Source of the DNA: Citrobacter freundii | Lineage (GTDB): Bacteria > Pseudomonadota > Gammaproteobacteria > Enterobacterales > Enterobacteriaceae | Reading direction: 5' to 3' | DNA length: 64,000 nt | Assembly: GCF_011077955.1 (NCBI RefSeq) | Contig: NZ_JAALBX010000004.1 | Coordinates: forward strand, 62,001-126,000 | Position numbers and translations under genes: made by a program | Shown here: in pieces, positions 38,288 to 48,305 of the stretch | Numbering within the stretch: the first letter of the stretch is position 1 | How the letters are laid out: each line of letters begins with the position of its first letter | Notes under the pieces: model-generated | Told to the model about the DNA's origin: nothing | What the model saw: the letters and a program-made list of their open reading frames with translations, nothing else | Databases searched by the model: none

Positions 38288-39757
38288 TTACTTTTTAATG
38301 CGATCCGGGAATTCCATCTCGCTGTATTTCACAAAGCGTGAGCCTTTCGCAAGCTTATAGCCGAACCAGATAATCAGGAACAGCGGAATGCCGATATAGG
38401 TCGCGGCCACACCACCCCAGTCGATGGTATCCGACAGGAACGCTTCGTAGTTCTGGCCAAGCGTAATAATCAGGCACAGCACGAATGCAAAGATAGGCCC
38501 CAGCGGGAAGAACCCGGAACGGTACGGCAGATCGTTTATATCACGGCCCTGCTTCACATAACCGCGACGAAAGCGGTAATGGCTGATAGCAATGCCAAGC
38601 CAGGCGATAAAACCGGTCATCCCTGAGGTATTCAGCAGCCACAGATACACCGTCTGATTGCCGAACATCGAGGTCAAAAAGCACAGCGCCGCGACAACGG
38701 TCGTCGCATATAACGCGTTACGCGGTACGCCACCACGGGAGAGCGTGGCAAAAATGCGGGGTGCTTTACCATCACAGGCCAGGGTGTAGAGCATACGGGT
38801 CGAGGCATACATGCCGGAGTTGCCAGCAGACAGCACCGCCGTCAGGATCACCGCGTTCATAATAGCCGCCGCCGAGAGCAGACCGGCATGTTCAAACACC
38901 AGGGTGAACGGGCTTACGCTAATGTCTTTCACATCATTACGCAGCAGGCTCGGATCGGTGTAAGGAATAATCAGGCTGATGATTAATATCGCAAACACAT
39001 AGAACAGCAGAATACGCCAGAACACCTGACGAACCGCACGCGGAATATTTTTCTCCGGATCTTCAGACTCACCCGCCGCAATACCAATAAGCTCAGTGCC
39101 CTGGAAGGAGAAGCCGACTATCATCGCCACGCCAATCATCGCAGCAAAGCCACCGGCAAACGGCGCTTCGCCGATAGTCCAGTTACTCCAGCCCGCCGGT
39201 TGTGCCCCCTGGAAAATGCCCAGGATCATCAGAATACCGACGATGATAAACACAACCACCGTGGTGACTTTGATAAGCGAAAACCAGTATTCCGTTTCGC
39301 CGAATCCGCGCACCGAGATGAAGTTAATCAGGAACATAATGGCAAGGAATAGCGCGCTCCAGATCCAGCCGGGCGTGTTCGGGAACCAGTAGGTCATGAC
39401 CAGTTGCGAGGCCACCAGGTCAACCGCAATGGTCACCGCCCAGTTGTACCAGTAGTTCCAGCCCAGCGCGAAGCCAAAGCCCTCTTCCACATACTTCTGC
39501 CCGTAAGTCGCAAATGAACCGGAAACCGGCATATACGCCGCCAGCTCACCGAGGCTTGTCATCAGGAAATAGACCATCAGGCCTATCAGAATGTACGACA
39601 ACAGCGCGCCGCCTGGACCCGCCTGAGAAATCGTCGCGCCAGAGGCGACAAAAAGCCCGGTACCAATGGAGCCGCCAATGGCGATCATGGTCAGATGTCT
39701 CGCCTTTAATTCACGGCGTAAGCCAGGCGCTTGTGTGGTTTTGGTTTCGCTAACCAT
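38288..39757 (-). CDS. lysP: Lysine-specific permease LysP
   Basis: A 489-residue amino acid permease of the APC family, the same length as in E. coli, with 12 predicted helices. The first helix has the family block IAIGGSIGTGLFVASG (about 26-41), and the DINDLPYRSGFFPLGPI loop precedes the last pair of helices. It imports L-lysine by proton symport and in E. coli restrains the acid-stress regulator CadC. I took the ATG before VSETKTT, as in E. coli; an in-frame ATG seven codons upstream is possible, and neither has a strong ribosome binding site. Confidence 0.96.
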   Translation of the reverse strand: MVSETKTTQAPGLRRELKARHLTMIAIGGSIGTGLFVASGATISQAGPGGALLSYILIGLMVYFLMTSLGELAAYMPVSGSFATYGQKYVEEGFGFALGWNYWYNWAVTIAVDLVASQLVMTYWFPNTPGWIWSALFLAIMFLINFISVRGFGETEYWFSLIKVTTVVVFIIVGILMILGIFQGAQPAGWSNWTIGEAPFAGGFAAMIGVAMIVGFSFQGTELIGIAAGESEDPEKNIPRAVRQVFWRILLFYVFAILIISLIIPYTDPSLLRNDVKDISVSPFTLVFEHAGLLSAAAIMNAVILTAVLSAGNSGMYASTRMLYTLACDGKAPRIFATLSRGGVPRNALYATTVVAALCFLTSMFGNQTVYLWLLNTSGMTGFIAWLGIAISHYRFRRGYVKQGRDINDLPYRSGFFPLGPIFAFVLCLIITLGQNYEAFLSDTIDWGGVAATYIGIPLFLIIWFGYKLAKGSRFVKYSEMEFPDRIKK

Positions 39758-39909
39758 ATAAAAATAATGCCCATCCATAAAATGAGGCGCGATTGTACCA
39801 GAGCGTTTCGTGATAACGAGCGCAAAAAACGCGGTTATAAGAGACCTTCATGATCGGGGCGAAATTATAAGTAAAGCCGCCACTGCGCGCCTCGCCATTG
39901 AGGGTAAAA

Positions 39910-40776
39910 TTATGGCCCGCAATAGCCAATAAAGCGCTGTAACGCCCGGGACAGATGCTTTTGTCGGTGATGGATGCGATACAGCGTGCGGACCGGACGC
40001 GGAAGCGGTAGCTCAAGCTCCACCAGCGTGCCTGCCGCCAGTTGTTCGCTTATCACCCGGCGCGACAGGCAGCTTATTCCAAGGCCATGACGTACCGCGT
40101 GTTTGATAGCCTCAGAATTACCAAGCTCCATGGCAAGCTGGAATTTCGGCAAATGGGATAACAGCAAATAGTCGACGATTTCCCGTGTGCCGGAACCGCG
40201 CTCACGTAAAATCCACGGGGCGGCAGCCAGCTTTTCCAGCGTGACGGGGCCTTTCGCCAGGGCATTATCCGGCGCGGCAAACACCACCAGCTCGTCATCC
40301 AGCCACGGTTCGGTGACAATTTCCGCCATGTGACACGGCCCTTCGATAAACCCGATATCGGCACGAAAATCGATAATCGCATTCACCACATCCTGGGTAT
40401 TGCCGACGCTAAGCTCCAGCGGCAGATCGGGAAAATCGCGGCGATAGCGGGCTATGATTTCCGGCAAAATATAGTTGCCAATGGTACTGCTGGCATAAAT
40501 GCGGATAGCGCCATTGTCGTTACGAAACAGCTGTTCAATCTCTCCGGCTTGCTCAAGCAACGCGACAACGCGCGGATAAAGCAGGCGGCCATGCTCATTA
40601 ACCACCAACCGTTTGCCGACGCGGTCGAAAAACTGAACGCCCAGTTGGCCTTCAAGATCGGTAAGCGCCGCACTGACGGCGGATTGGGAAAGTGCCAGCT
40701 TTTGCGAAGCCTGGGTCGTCGAACCGCTTTTCAGCACTTCAGCAAAAACTTCAAGCTGACGCAGTGTGATATGCAT
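39910..40776 (-). CDS. yeiE: LysR-family regulator YeiE
   Basis: A 288-residue LysR-type regulator (E. coli 293). The N-terminal winged helix-turn-helix is [39 protein letters not shown] (4-42), and the co-inducer-binding domain occupies about 90-288. The gene is divergent from yeiH with a palindromic, A/T-rich 125-base intergenic region, the usual arrangement for a LysR regulator and its target. Work on Salmonella and Cronobacter has linked YeiE to motility, virulence and sulfite tolerance as I recall; the sequence alone shows only the family. Confidence 0.94.
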   Translation of the reverse strand: MHITLRQLEVFAEVLKSGSTTQASQKLALSQSAVSAALTDLEGQLGVQFFDRVGKRLVVNEHGRLLYPRVVALLEQAGEIEQLFRNDNGAIRIYASSTIGNYILPEIIARYRRDFPDLPLELSVGNTQDVVNAIIDFRADIGFIEGPCHMAEIVTEPWLDDELVVFAAPDNALAKGPVTLEKLAAAPWILRERGSGTREIVDYLLLSHLPKFQLAMELGNSEAIKHAVRHGLGISCLSRRVISEQLAAGTLVELELPLPRPVRTLYRIHHRQKHLSRALQRFIGYCGP

Positions 40777-40822
40777 GTAGGTTTCCTTTCAGGCAGCGAA
40801 GGCATCGCTTACCACTTATAAA

Positions 40823-40844
40823 GATTAATTATAAATATATAATC
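40823..40844. promoter_or_regulatory. Candidate YeiE operator between yeiE and yeiH
   Basis: GATTA-N12-TAATC, with inner ATTATA/TATAAT symmetry, in a very A/T-rich stretch 47 bases upstream of the yeiE start and 58 bases before yeiH. The T-N11-A pattern expected of LysR sites fits inside it. Confidence 0.5.
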
Positions 40845-40901
40845 AATTTTATTTTTAAACCACTACGCCGTACGATCTCCCCATCAACCAAGGAGAAGAC
40901 G

Positions 40902-41948
40902 ATGGCAGAAATGACCTTAGCAACACATCGCCATACGTTATGGCATTTCATTCCCGGCCTTGCGCTGTGCGCGGGCCTTACCGGCTTCGCCCTGTGGGCG
41001 GGTTCGGTCCCGGCTATCGCCGGCGCAGGCTTCAGCGCCCTGACCGTGGCGATCCTGGCCGGTATGGTGGTGGGCAATACCGTTTACCCCAAAATATGGC
41101 AGCGTTGCGATGGCGGCGTACTGTTTGCCAAACAGCACCTGCTGCGTCTTGGCATTATTCTTTATGGCTTTCGTCTGACGTTTTCGCAAATTGCTGAAGT
41201 GGGCGTCAGCGGCATCATGATTGATATTCTGACCCTGAGCAGCACTTTCTTACTGGCCTGCTTTTTGGGACAGAAAGTCTTTGGTCTGGACCGCCAGACC
41301 AGTTGGCTGATTGGCGCAGGCAGCAGCATTTGCGGCGCGGCGGCGATTTTAGCCACCGAGCCGGTCATTAAAGCAGAACCCAGTAAAGTGACCGTGGCGG
41401 TAGCGACTGTAGTGATTTTCGGGACGCTTGCGATCTTTATCTATCCGCTGATGTACCCGTTGCTTGCCCACTGGTTCAGCCCGGAAAACTACGGAATTTT
41501 CATTGGCTCGACCATGCATGAAGTGGCGCAGGTGGTGGCGGCAGGCCATGCCATCAGCCCGGACGCGGAAAACTCAGCGGTGATTGCCAAAATGTTGCGC
41601 GTCATGATGCTGGCACCGTTTTTGATTTTTCTCGCCGCGCGAGTAAAACAACTGGCTCCGGCTGGCAGCGCGCAAACCGGTAAAATAACCATTCCATGGT
41701 TTGCCGTACTGTTTATCCTGGTGGCGGTTTTCAACTCGTTCCACCTGCTGCCGAACGCACTGGTGCAGGCGCTTATTACTATCGACACGGTTCTTTTAGC
41801 GATGGCCATGGCGGCGCTCGGGTTAACCACCCACGTCAGCGCGCTGAAAAAAGCCGGGGCGAAACCCCTGGTCATGGCATTAATCCTGTTTGGCTGGCTG
41901 ATGATAGGCGGCGGCGCGATTAATCTGGCGATCCACCATTTGCTGTAA
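40902..41948 (+). CDS. yeiH: Putative sulfate/sulfite exporter family protein YeiH (UPF0324)
   Basis: A 348-residue membrane protein (E. coli 349) with about ten predicted helices. Family marks are [14 protein letters not shown] (near 75), [22 protein letters not shown] (near 135-156) and [16 protein letters not shown] (near 202-217), which holds the conserved HEVAQV motif. The family is annotated as putative sulfate exporters; transport of sulfite or another oxyanion is inferred. Divergent from its likely regulator yeiE. The ribosome binding site is AAGGAGAAGACG. Confidence 0.93.
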   Translation: MAEMTLATHRHTLWHFIPGLALCAGLTGFALWAGSVPAIAGAGFSALTVAILAGMVVGNTVYPKIWQRCDGGVLFAKQHLLRLGIILYGFRLTFSQIAEVGVSGIMIDILTLSSTFLLACFLGQKVFGLDRQTSWLIGAGSSICGAAAILATEPVIKAEPSKVTVAVATVVIFGTLAIFIYPLMYPLLAHWFSPENYGIFIGSTMHEVAQVVAAGHAISPDAENSAVIAKMLRVMMLAPFLIFLAARVKQLAPAGSAQTGKITIPWFAVLFILVAVFNSFHLLPNALVQALITIDTVLLAMAMAALGLTTHVSALKKAGAKPLVMALILFGWLMIGGGAINLAIHHLL

Positions 41949-42021
41949 TCGGTACCTCCGCTTTCCACACCGCAGCGGCTATGATAAAAAGCCTGCTTTG
42001 CGGGTTCGACAGGAGAAGTAG

Positions 42022-42879
42022 ATGAAATACATAGGCGCGCATGTTAGCGCATCCGGCGGTGTGGAACAGGCCGTGACCCGCGCGGTCGAGATTGGCGCGA
42101 ACGCCTTTGCCCTGTTTACCAAAAACCAGCGGCAGTGGCGCGCCGCGCCATTAAGCGGCGAAACGATTGATAATTTCAAAGCCGCCTGCGAGCAACATCA
42201 CTTTACGCCGGGGCAAATTCTCCCGCACGACAGCTACCTGATTAACCTCGGCCATCCGGTGGATGACGCGCTGGAGAAATCCCGCGACGCCTTTATCGAC
42301 GAGATGGCGCGTTGCCAGCAACTGGGCTTATCGCTGCTGAATTTTCATCCAGGTAGCCATCTTAAACAGATTTCCGAAGAGGCATGCCTGGCGCGTATTG
42401 CGGAATCCATCAACATTGCGCTTTCGAAAACGCAAGGCGTCACGGCGGTGATTGAGAATACCGCAGGCCAGGGCAGCAACCTGGGATTTCGTTTCGAACA
42501 CCTGGCGGCCATTATCGATGGCGTTGAGGATAAGTCGCGCGTCGGGGTGTGTATTGATACCTGCCACGCCTTTGCGGCGGGTTATGATTTGCGTACCGAA
42601 GCGGACTGCGAAAAAACATTCGCTGAATTTGAACGTATTGTCGGTTTTCAGTATTTACGCGGCATGCATTTGAACGATGCGAAAAGCGCTTTCGCCAGTC
42701 GGGTCGACCGCCATAACAGTCTCGGCGAGGGCAATATCGGCCATACGCCATTCAGCTGGCTGATGCGCGATAAACGCTTCGACGGCATCCCCTTGATACT
42801 CGAAACCATTAATCCGGATATCTGGGCGGAAGAAATCGCCTGGCTGCGGGCGCAGCAGCAAGAAGAAGTGGCGGTGTGA
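42022..42879 (+). CDS. nfo: Endonuclease IV
   Basis: A 285-residue AP endonuclease of the TIM-barrel Xyl-isomerase fold, the E. coli length. The trinuclear zinc ligands are spread through the family motifs NFHPGSH (about 107-113), VIENTAGQG (142-150), [15 protein letters not shown] (176-190), HLNDAK (212-217) and [10 protein letters not shown] near 258. It cleaves at abasic sites and oxidised 3' ends in base-excision repair and is part of the SoxRS response in E. coli. In K-12 yeiI, nupX and others follow; here it directly faces fruA across a shared terminator. Confidence 0.97.
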   Translation: MKYIGAHVSASGGVEQAVTRAVEIGANAFALFTKNQRQWRAAPLSGETIDNFKAACEQHHFTPGQILPHDSYLINLGHPVDDALEKSRDAFIDEMARCQQLGLSLLNFHPGSHLKQISEEACLARIAESINIALSKTQGVTAVIENTAGQGSNLGFRFEHLAAIIDGVEDKSRVGVCIDTCHAFAAGYDLRTEADCEKTFAEFERIVGFQYLRGMHLNDAKSAFASRVDRHNSLGEGNIGHTPFSWLMRDKRFDGIPLILETINPDIWAEEIAWLRAQQQEEVAV

Positions 42880-42894
42880 CCTTCCATCACACGC

Positions 42895-42930
42895 AAAAAA
42901 AAAAGGGCAGGTAATACCAGCCCTTTTTTA
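42895..42930. terminator. Bidirectional terminator between nfo and fruA
   Basis: Ten A residues, then GGGC-A-GGT-AAT-ACC-A-GCCC, then T6. The stem is symmetric and serves both converging operons. Confidence 0.9.
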
Positions 42931-42950
42931 TTTCTTAGCCATCGCGTGGA

Positions 42951-44636
42951 TTATGCGGTTTTCGCTGTCAGTTCAGCTTCCGGACGTTTCAGGAAGGCGT
43001 AAGACAGACCTGCCAGCAACGTACCCGCAACGATGGAAAGCAGATAACCCAGCACTGGCGTAATCGCGCCCGGAATAAGCAGCACGAACAGACCGCCGTG
43101 CGGCGCCATCAGTTGCGCGCCAATCGCCATGGAGATAGCGCCGGTGACTGCGCCGCCGATGATACAGCAAGGCAGAACGCGCATCGGATCACGGGCCGCG
43201 AACGGAATCGCCCCTTCAGAGATAAAGCACAGGCCCAGTACCAGCGCTGCTTTGCCCCCTTCTTGTTGACCCTTGTCGAATTTACGACGGGCAACAATGG
43301 TAGCAAGCCCCATCGCCAGTGGCGGCACCATACCGGCCGCCATGATGGCTGCCATCGGCGCGTAGGTTTGGGTACTGAGCAAGCCGACGCCAAAGGCATA
43401 AGCCGCTTTGTTTACCGGACCACCCATATCGGTACACATCATGCCGCCAAGGATAGCGCCCAGCAGCACAGCGTTTGCCGTCCCCATGGTTTGCAGCCAG
43501 TGGGTCAGACCCGCCAGGATCCCTGCAACCGGTTTGCCGATGAGGTAAATCATCGCAAGCCCTACCACCAGACTGGACAGCAGCGGAATGATAAGGATCG
43601 GTTTTAGCGCTTCCATACTCGACGGCAGTTTCAGTTTGGTGCTAATGGCTTTCGCGACATAGCCCGCAAGGAAACCTGCCAAAATACCGCCGATAAAACC
43701 AGAACCGGTGCTGACGGCCAACATGCCGCCAATCAGACCCGGCGTCAGACCTGGGCGATCGGCGATGGAGAACGCGATATACCCGGCCAGTACTGGCACC
43801 ATTAACGCAAAGGCTGAGCCACCACCGATTTGCATCAGCGCAGCGGCCAGAGTATCCGGGGTTTTAAAAGCCTGAATACCGAACGCGAAAGAGAGCGCGA
43901 TACACAAGCCGCCTGCAACCACCATCGGCAGCATGTAAGACACGCCGGTCAACAGGTGACGATAAGCGCCCGCGTTCTGTTTTTTGCCTTCCTGGGAAGA
44001 CGTTGATGCGCCTTGCGCCGCTTGATACGGCTTCGCTTCAACAACCGCTTTATCCAGTTCCTGGGCCGTTTTCTTGAGCGCCAGACCGGTGGAGGTGCGG
44101 TACATCGGCAGCCCGGCGAATTTCGCCAGATCCACTTCAATATCCGCCGCCACGATCACCAGATCCGCCTGGGCGATTTCTTCTGGCGTAATGGCGTTAC
44201 CTGCGCCTACGGAACCTCGGGTTTCGACCTTCACCCACCAGCCGCGTTTTTTGGCTTCGGTTTCAATGGCTTCTGCCGCCATAAAGGTGTGCGCCACGCC
44301 GGTCGGACAGGCGGTTACGGCAACCACACGTTTCGGGCCTTTCGCCGCCGCAGGCGCCGCAACTGGCGCGCTGTATGGCGTAGCTTTGCCTTTCGCTTCG
44401 CTCAGGAACAGCTCAGGGTGCAGCACGGCGCGATCGATATCGCCGAGATACACTTTCTTGCCGTTCAGCGAGGCATCAGCCGGGATCGCAGTGCCGACCA
44501 CAATAGCCAGTTCTGCTTCGTTCGGATTATCGATAATTTCCAGGTGCGCTTTGTGAGCCGCCGTGCCCAGCAAGGTCTTTGCCAGATATGCACGGGCCTG
44601 CCCGAGGCTCGGATCAATTATCAGCAGCGTTTTCAT
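42951..44636 (-). CDS. fruA: Fructose PTS enzyme IIBBC (FruA)
   Basis: A 561-residue membrane transporter (E. coli 563). The first 90 residues form a IIB'-like domain that lacks the catalytic Cys. A linker leads to the active IIB domain with the phospho-Cys in VTACPTGVAHTFMAAEA (about residues 107-123). The IIC domain begins near residue 225 and includes GGPVNKAAYAFG and FISEGAIPFAARDP, typical of fructose IIC. It imports and phosphorylates fructose to fructose-1-phosphate, receiving phosphate from FruB. It is the last gene of fruBKA, 20 bases after fruK. Confidence 0.97.
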   Translation of the reverse strand: MKTLLIIDPSLGQARAYLAKTLLGTAAHKAHLEIIDNPNEAELAIVVGTAIPADASLNGKKVYLGDIDRAVLHPELFLSEAKGKATPYSAPVAAPAAAKGPKRVVAVTACPTGVAHTFMAAEAIETEAKKRGWWVKVETRGSVGAGNAITPEEIAQADLVIVAADIEVDLAKFAGLPMYRTSTGLALKKTAQELDKAVVEAKPYQAAQGASTSSQEGKKQNAGAYRHLLTGVSYMLPMVVAGGLCIALSFAFGIQAFKTPDTLAAALMQIGGGSAFALMVPVLAGYIAFSIADRPGLTPGLIGGMLAVSTGSGFIGGILAGFLAGYVAKAISTKLKLPSSMEALKPILIIPLLSSLVVGLAMIYLIGKPVAGILAGLTHWLQTMGTANAVLLGAILGGMMCTDMGGPVNKAAYAFGVGLLSTQTYAPMAAIMAAGMVPPLAMGLATIVARRKFDKGQQEGGKAALVLGLCFISEGAIPFAARDPMRVLPCCIIGGAVTGAISMAIGAQLMAPHGGLFVLLIPGAITPVLGYLLSIVAGTLLAGLSYAFLKRPEAELTAKTA

Positions 44637-44656
44637 TATGTCTCTCCTGCTGTCAG

Positions 44657-45592
44657 TTAAAAGGGTTGGAGGTCGACGCGCGCCATCATTGCGGCCAACT
44701 GTGGTCTGTCGGTGATCCCGACATTGCTCTGGCTAACGGCAAGCGCCGCCACGGCGGTCGCAAGACGTAAGGTGTGCTCGCTGGACTCACGCATCAGCAG
44801 CCCGTAAATCAGACCGCCAACCATAGAATCCCCGGCACCCACCGTACTGACGACTTCGCAAGACGGCGGTTTGGCAATCCATTCGCCAGAGGCGTTAACC
44901 CACAGCGCCCCTTCAGCTCCAAGAGAAATGACGACGTGGGCGATACCCTGCTCGCGCAGCGCGTGAGCGGCTTCAATCACGTCTTTTAATTCCGGTAGTT
45001 TTTTTCCTGCCCAGATTTCCAACTCGCGGCGGTTGGGTTTGACCAGCCACGGCGCGGCCTTAAGACCTGCGACCAGGGCTTCGCGGCTGCTGTCGAAAAT
45101 AATGCAGGGGCACTGGCTGCGCAGTTTTGTCATCCAGTCGGTAAAGGCTTCCGGGCTGACGCCGGACGGCAGGCTGCCGCTGACGCACACCATATCGAAC
45201 TGACCCAACCAGCTCAGGGAGTCATTAACAAACCGCTCCCAGTCTGTCGGGGTGACTTCAAAACCGGAGAAGTTGAAGTCGGTGACTTCACCATCTTTTT
45301 CCGTCAGTTTGACGTTAATACGGGTGCGGCCTTGTACCACCTGAAAACGGTTGGCGATACCCAGTTCGCTGAACAATTGCTGAAAGCCGTCCTGGTTGTC
45401 TTTGCCAAGGAACCCGCCAACCGTGACGTCGATACCCAGGTCTTTAAGCACTTTGGCAACGTTAATCCCTTTACCCGCGGCATGCAGGCCGGTGGTCCGC
45501 ACGAGGTTCACTTCGCCACGCTCGATATCTGCGCAGTAACCAACCAGGTCGTAAGCCGGGTTAAGGGTTATTGTGGCGACACGTCTGCTCAT
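44657..45592 (-). CDS. fruK: 1-phosphofructokinase
   Basis: A 311-residue PfkB-family kinase that converts fructose-1-phosphate to fructose-1,6-bisphosphate. The N-terminal substrate region [14 protein letters not shown], the [14 protein letters not shown] motif (about 38-51) and the C-terminal signature [18 protein letters not shown] with catalytic Asp near residue 251 are intact. Its product and substrate are the effectors of Cra. Its ATG overlaps the fruB stop by four bases, giving tight coupling. Confidence 0.97.
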   Translation of the reverse strand: MSRRVATITLNPAYDLVGYCADIERGEVNLVRTTGLHAAGKGINVAKVLKDLGIDVTVGGFLGKDNQDGFQQLFSELGIANRFQVVQGRTRINVKLTEKDGEVTDFNFSGFEVTPTDWERFVNDSLSWLGQFDMVCVSGSLPSGVSPEAFTDWMTKLRSQCPCIIFDSSREALVAGLKAAPWLVKPNRRELEIWAGKKLPELKDVIEAAHALREQGIAHVVISLGAEGALWVNASGEWIAKPPSCEVVSTVGAGDSMVGGLIYGLLMRESSEHTLRLATAVAALAVSQSNVGITDRPQLAAMMARVDLQPF

Positions 45593-46722
45593 GCTGCGCC
45601 CTCCCCAAGACCGGCGGCAATGGCTTCGCCAATCGCCTTCAGCGCCTGTTCAGCGTCATCGCCCTGGGCGGTGAAGCGCAGGCGATGCCCTTGTTTCACG
45701 CCCAGCGCGACGACTTTCATCAGGCTGCGACCGTTAGCCGGTTTCCCGCTGCCGTCGAGGTTGGTGACGGTAATATCGCTGTTAAACTGCTTGATGGTAT
45801 TCACCAGCACCGTGCCCGGACGGGCATGCAAACCGTGTTCGTTACGCACCACAAACTCGGCGCTCAATACGTCTTCAAGCGGTACGTCGTCGCGGGTTAA
45901 AAGCGAAAGCAGGGTTGCGCCATCCGCATTCAGCAAATGGTCAGCTTTCTCGGCGATGATCAAATCGCTTAGGCGCTTAAGCACCCCCATCGGTTGCTCA
46001 TCGGCAACGGCGACCGTCAGCAGCATCGAGACGCTTTGGCCTGCATCTTCAAACGGGGTTACGCTACGGCTCACTGCGATGGCGCTCGCCAGGTTGCCTT
46101 CGGCGCTGTCGTTTAACCAGATACCGTGGCCCAGGTTAAGCGGTTTATCGTTAATTACGTTGCTTACAAAACGGTTGTCTACCGCGCCTGCGGCTTTCAA
46201 ACGGCCTGCGTTCAGCGCCTGAAGCGTGGTTAAGTCGCTGGCGGCGACATCCAGCAAGACGGTGTCGTTATCGAGTTTCAGAGAAGCCTGCTGTTTTTCG
46301 CCCATCAGCAGTGCGCGCAATTCTTCCGCGCTGGTGGCATTTTTCAGCTGTTCCGCCACATCGTCGTCGCTTAACACATGAGTCAGTTGGCGCAGCAAGC
46401 CAAGGTGTTCATCGGAACTGGCTGCGATGCCAATGGCGACGTAAGCTGTCTGCCCTTCACCCCATGCAATACCCTGCGGGAATTGAAACACTTTCACGCC
46501 GGTTTTGAGGACCTGATCGCGCGTGTCGGTGGTGCCGTGCGGAATGGCAATGCCGTTGCCTAAATAGGTAGACGTTTGCAGTTCGCGGGCCAGCATGCCT
46601 TTTACATAGCCGTCAGCCACATTGCCTGCGTTCACCAGCGCGTCAGCAACCTGCCGAATGGCCTCGTCTTTGTTCCCGGCAGTGGCGCCGGGATGAATAT
46701 CTTGCACAGATAACTGGAACAT
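45589..46722 (-). CDS. fruB: Fructose PTS diphosphoryl transfer protein FruB (IIA-HPr)
   Basis: A 377-residue fusion (E. coli 376). The N-terminal IIA domain has the phospho-His in [11 protein letters not shown] near residue 62. A middle M domain of about 120 residues links to a C-terminal HPr-like domain (FPr) with the active His in [17 protein letters not shown] near residue 299. It carries phosphate from enzyme I to FruA. I used the ATG after GGAGACTT, as in E. coli; the frame continues 13 codons upstream across a Cra operator and is not coding. Confidence 0.97.
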   Translation of the reverse strand: MFQLSVQDIHPGATAGNKDEAIRQVADALVNAGNVADGYVKGMLARELQTSTYLGNGIAIPHGTTDTRDQVLKTGVKVFQFPQGIAWGEGQTAYVAIGIAASSDEHLGLLRQLTHVLSDDDVAEQLKNATSAEELRALLMGEKQQASLKLDNDTVLLDVAASDLTTLQALNAGRLKAAGAVDNRFVSNVINDKPLNLGHGIWLNDSAEGNLASAIAVSRSVTPFEDAGQSVSMLLTVAVADEQPMGVLKRLSDLIIAEKADHLLNADGATLLSLLTRDDVPLEDVLSAEFVVRNEHGLHARPGTVLVNTIKQFNSDITVTNLDGSGKPANGRSLMKVVALGVKQGHRLRFTAQGDDAEQALKAIGEAIAAGLGEGAA

Positions 46723-46744
46723 AAGTCTCCTCGCTTGCTGAAAT

Positions 46745-46822
46745 TGAATCGTTTCAGCCATTATGAGAAAAAATGCGCCCTCTCAATGTGGCAAGCCAAT
46801 AAGACGACGCTGAAACGTTTCA
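46745..46822 (-). promoter_or_regulatory. fruBKA control region with two Cra (FruR) operators
   Basis: A perfect palindrome TGAAACGTTTCA (46811-46822) and a second site TGAATCGTTTCA (46745-46756), whose centres are 66 bases apart, flank the likely promoter. On the minus strand TTGAGA and CATAAT with a 15-base spacer lie between them. E. coli fruB likewise has two Cra sites; fructose-1-phosphate releases Cra and induces the operon. Confidence 0.85.
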
Positions 46823-47065
46823 CGAAGTGTGTAGCGATTAGTCTGCACAGGCAAGAGATGTTGTTAATGAGATGTCGAATTTATGATTCCCCGCACACTT
46901 CAGCATCCTGAAAGCGTACTTAGCTGAAATTTTTTTTACCGCGTTCAGCCTCTGTTCAGCAATGAAACTTCGGTTCAATAAAAAAGCAGGTTTTCACTTC
47001 CTACCCTGTTTATTTATCGCTGCTGCGCGTAAACTGCGCACCTTGCTTAAATCTGAACCTTCGAC

Positions 47066-48247
47066 ATGTCTAATAACACCACGGCTCTTCCTCCACGCAC
47101 ATTCGATTTCACGTCCGCCTCCTTCTTAATTGTGGCCTTTTTGACCGGAATTGCAGGCGCATTACAAACCCCGACGCTGAGTTTGTTTCTTACCGCTGAA
47201 GTGCATGCTCGCCCGGCGATGGTGGGATTCTTTTTTAGCGGCAGCGCCATTATCGGCATTATGGTCAGCCAGTTTCTGGCAGGCCGCTCGGATAAGAAAG
47301 GCGATCGCAAAGCGTTGATTTTCGCCTGCTGCCTGTTGGGCGCGCTGGCAAGCCTGCTGTTCGCCTGGAATCGCAACTACTTCGTGTTGCTGTTTATCGG
47401 GGTGTTTTTAAGCAGCTTTGGTTCCACGGCAAACCCGCAGATGTTTGCCCTCGCCCGAGAACATGCCGATAAAACCGGGCGCGAAGCGGTGATGTTCAGC
47501 TCCATTTTGCGTGCGCAAGTGTCGCTGGCGTGGGTGATTGGCCCGCCGATTGCGTATGCGCTGGCGATGGGGTTCGGCTTTGACGTGATGTATATCAGCG
47601 CGGCGTTTGCCTATGTGTTGTGCGCAGGTATCGTCTGGTTTTTACTGCCGTCGATGCGTAAAACACCGGTGCCGGTGAGCACAAGGCTTGAAGCGCCGCG
47701 CCGCCATCGTCGCGACGCCCTGCTGCTCTTCGCCGCCTGCACCCTGATGTGGGGCACCAACAGTCTGTACATCATCAATATGCCGCTCTATATCATCAAT
47801 GAATTGCACTTTCCGGAAAAGTTGGCGGGCGTGATGATGGGAACGGCGGCCGGACTGGAAATCCCTACCATGTTGATTGCCGGTTACTTCGCCAAACGCT
47901 GCGGTAAACGCTTTTTGATGCGCGTTGCGACCGTGGCGGGTCTGCTTTTTTATATCGGCATGCTGACATTTCACCATCCCGTTGTGCTGCTGGGCCTGCA
48001 GTTATTGAACGCTATCTTTATTGGTATTCTGGCAGGAATTGGCATGCTCTATTTTCAGGATCTAATGCCCGGTCAGGCAGGATCCGCCACCACGCTTTAT
48101 ACCAATACCACCCGCGTAGGATGGATTATTGCGGGTTCGATGGCAGGCGTTATCGCTGAGATCTGGAATTACCACAGCGTGTTTTACGTCGGGCTTGCGA
48201 TGATTGTGCTGACGCTATGGTGTCTGCTGCGGATTAAAGATGTCTAA
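47066..48247 (+). CDS. setB: Sugar efflux transporter SetB
   Basis: A 393-residue MFS exporter of the SET family, the E. coli length, with 12 predicted helices. Family marks are TGIAGALQTPTLSLFLTAEVHARP (about residues 26-49), FLAGRSDKKGDRKALI (the MFS motif A loop, near 73-88), ANPQMFALAREHADKTGREAVMFSS and MPGQAGSATTLYTNTTRVGWI. It can export lactose and glucose in E. coli. Divergent from fruB across a 343-base region that holds the two Cra sites and no gene; it ends at its own terminator. Confidence 0.95.
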   Translation: MSNNTTALPPRTFDFTSASFLIVAFLTGIAGALQTPTLSLFLTAEVHARPAMVGFFFSGSAIIGIMVSQFLAGRSDKKGDRKALIFACCLLGALASLLFAWNRNYFVLLFIGVFLSSFGSTANPQMFALAREHADKTGREAVMFSSILRAQVSLAWVIGPPIAYALAMGFGFDVMYISAAFAYVLCAGIVWFLLPSMRKTPVPVSTRLEAPRRHRRDALLLFAACTLMWGTNSLYIINMPLYIINELHFPEKLAGVMMGTAAGLEIPTMLIAGYFAKRCGKRFLMRVATVAGLLFYIGMLTFHHPVVLLGLQLLNAIFIGILAGIGMLYFQDLMPGQAGSATTLYTNTTRVGWIIAGSMAGVIAEIWNYHSVFYVGLAMIVLTLWCLLRIKDV

Positions 48248-48268
48248 GGCGTTTAAGCCATGCTGAAA

Positions 48269-48300
48269 CGGCTGTTGCGAAGATCCCAACAGCCTTTTTA
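48269..48300 (+). terminator. setB terminator
   Basis: GGCTGTTG/CAACAGCC stem with a nine-base loop followed by T5A, 20 bases after the setB stop and just before the convergent flavoenzyme stop. Confidence 0.85.
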
Positions 48301-48305
48301 ATACC

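Noticed and set aside
46961-46978. TGAAACTTCGGTTCA upstream of setB as a third Cra site
   Set aside because: The half-sites are spaced three bases too far apart for a Cra palindrome.
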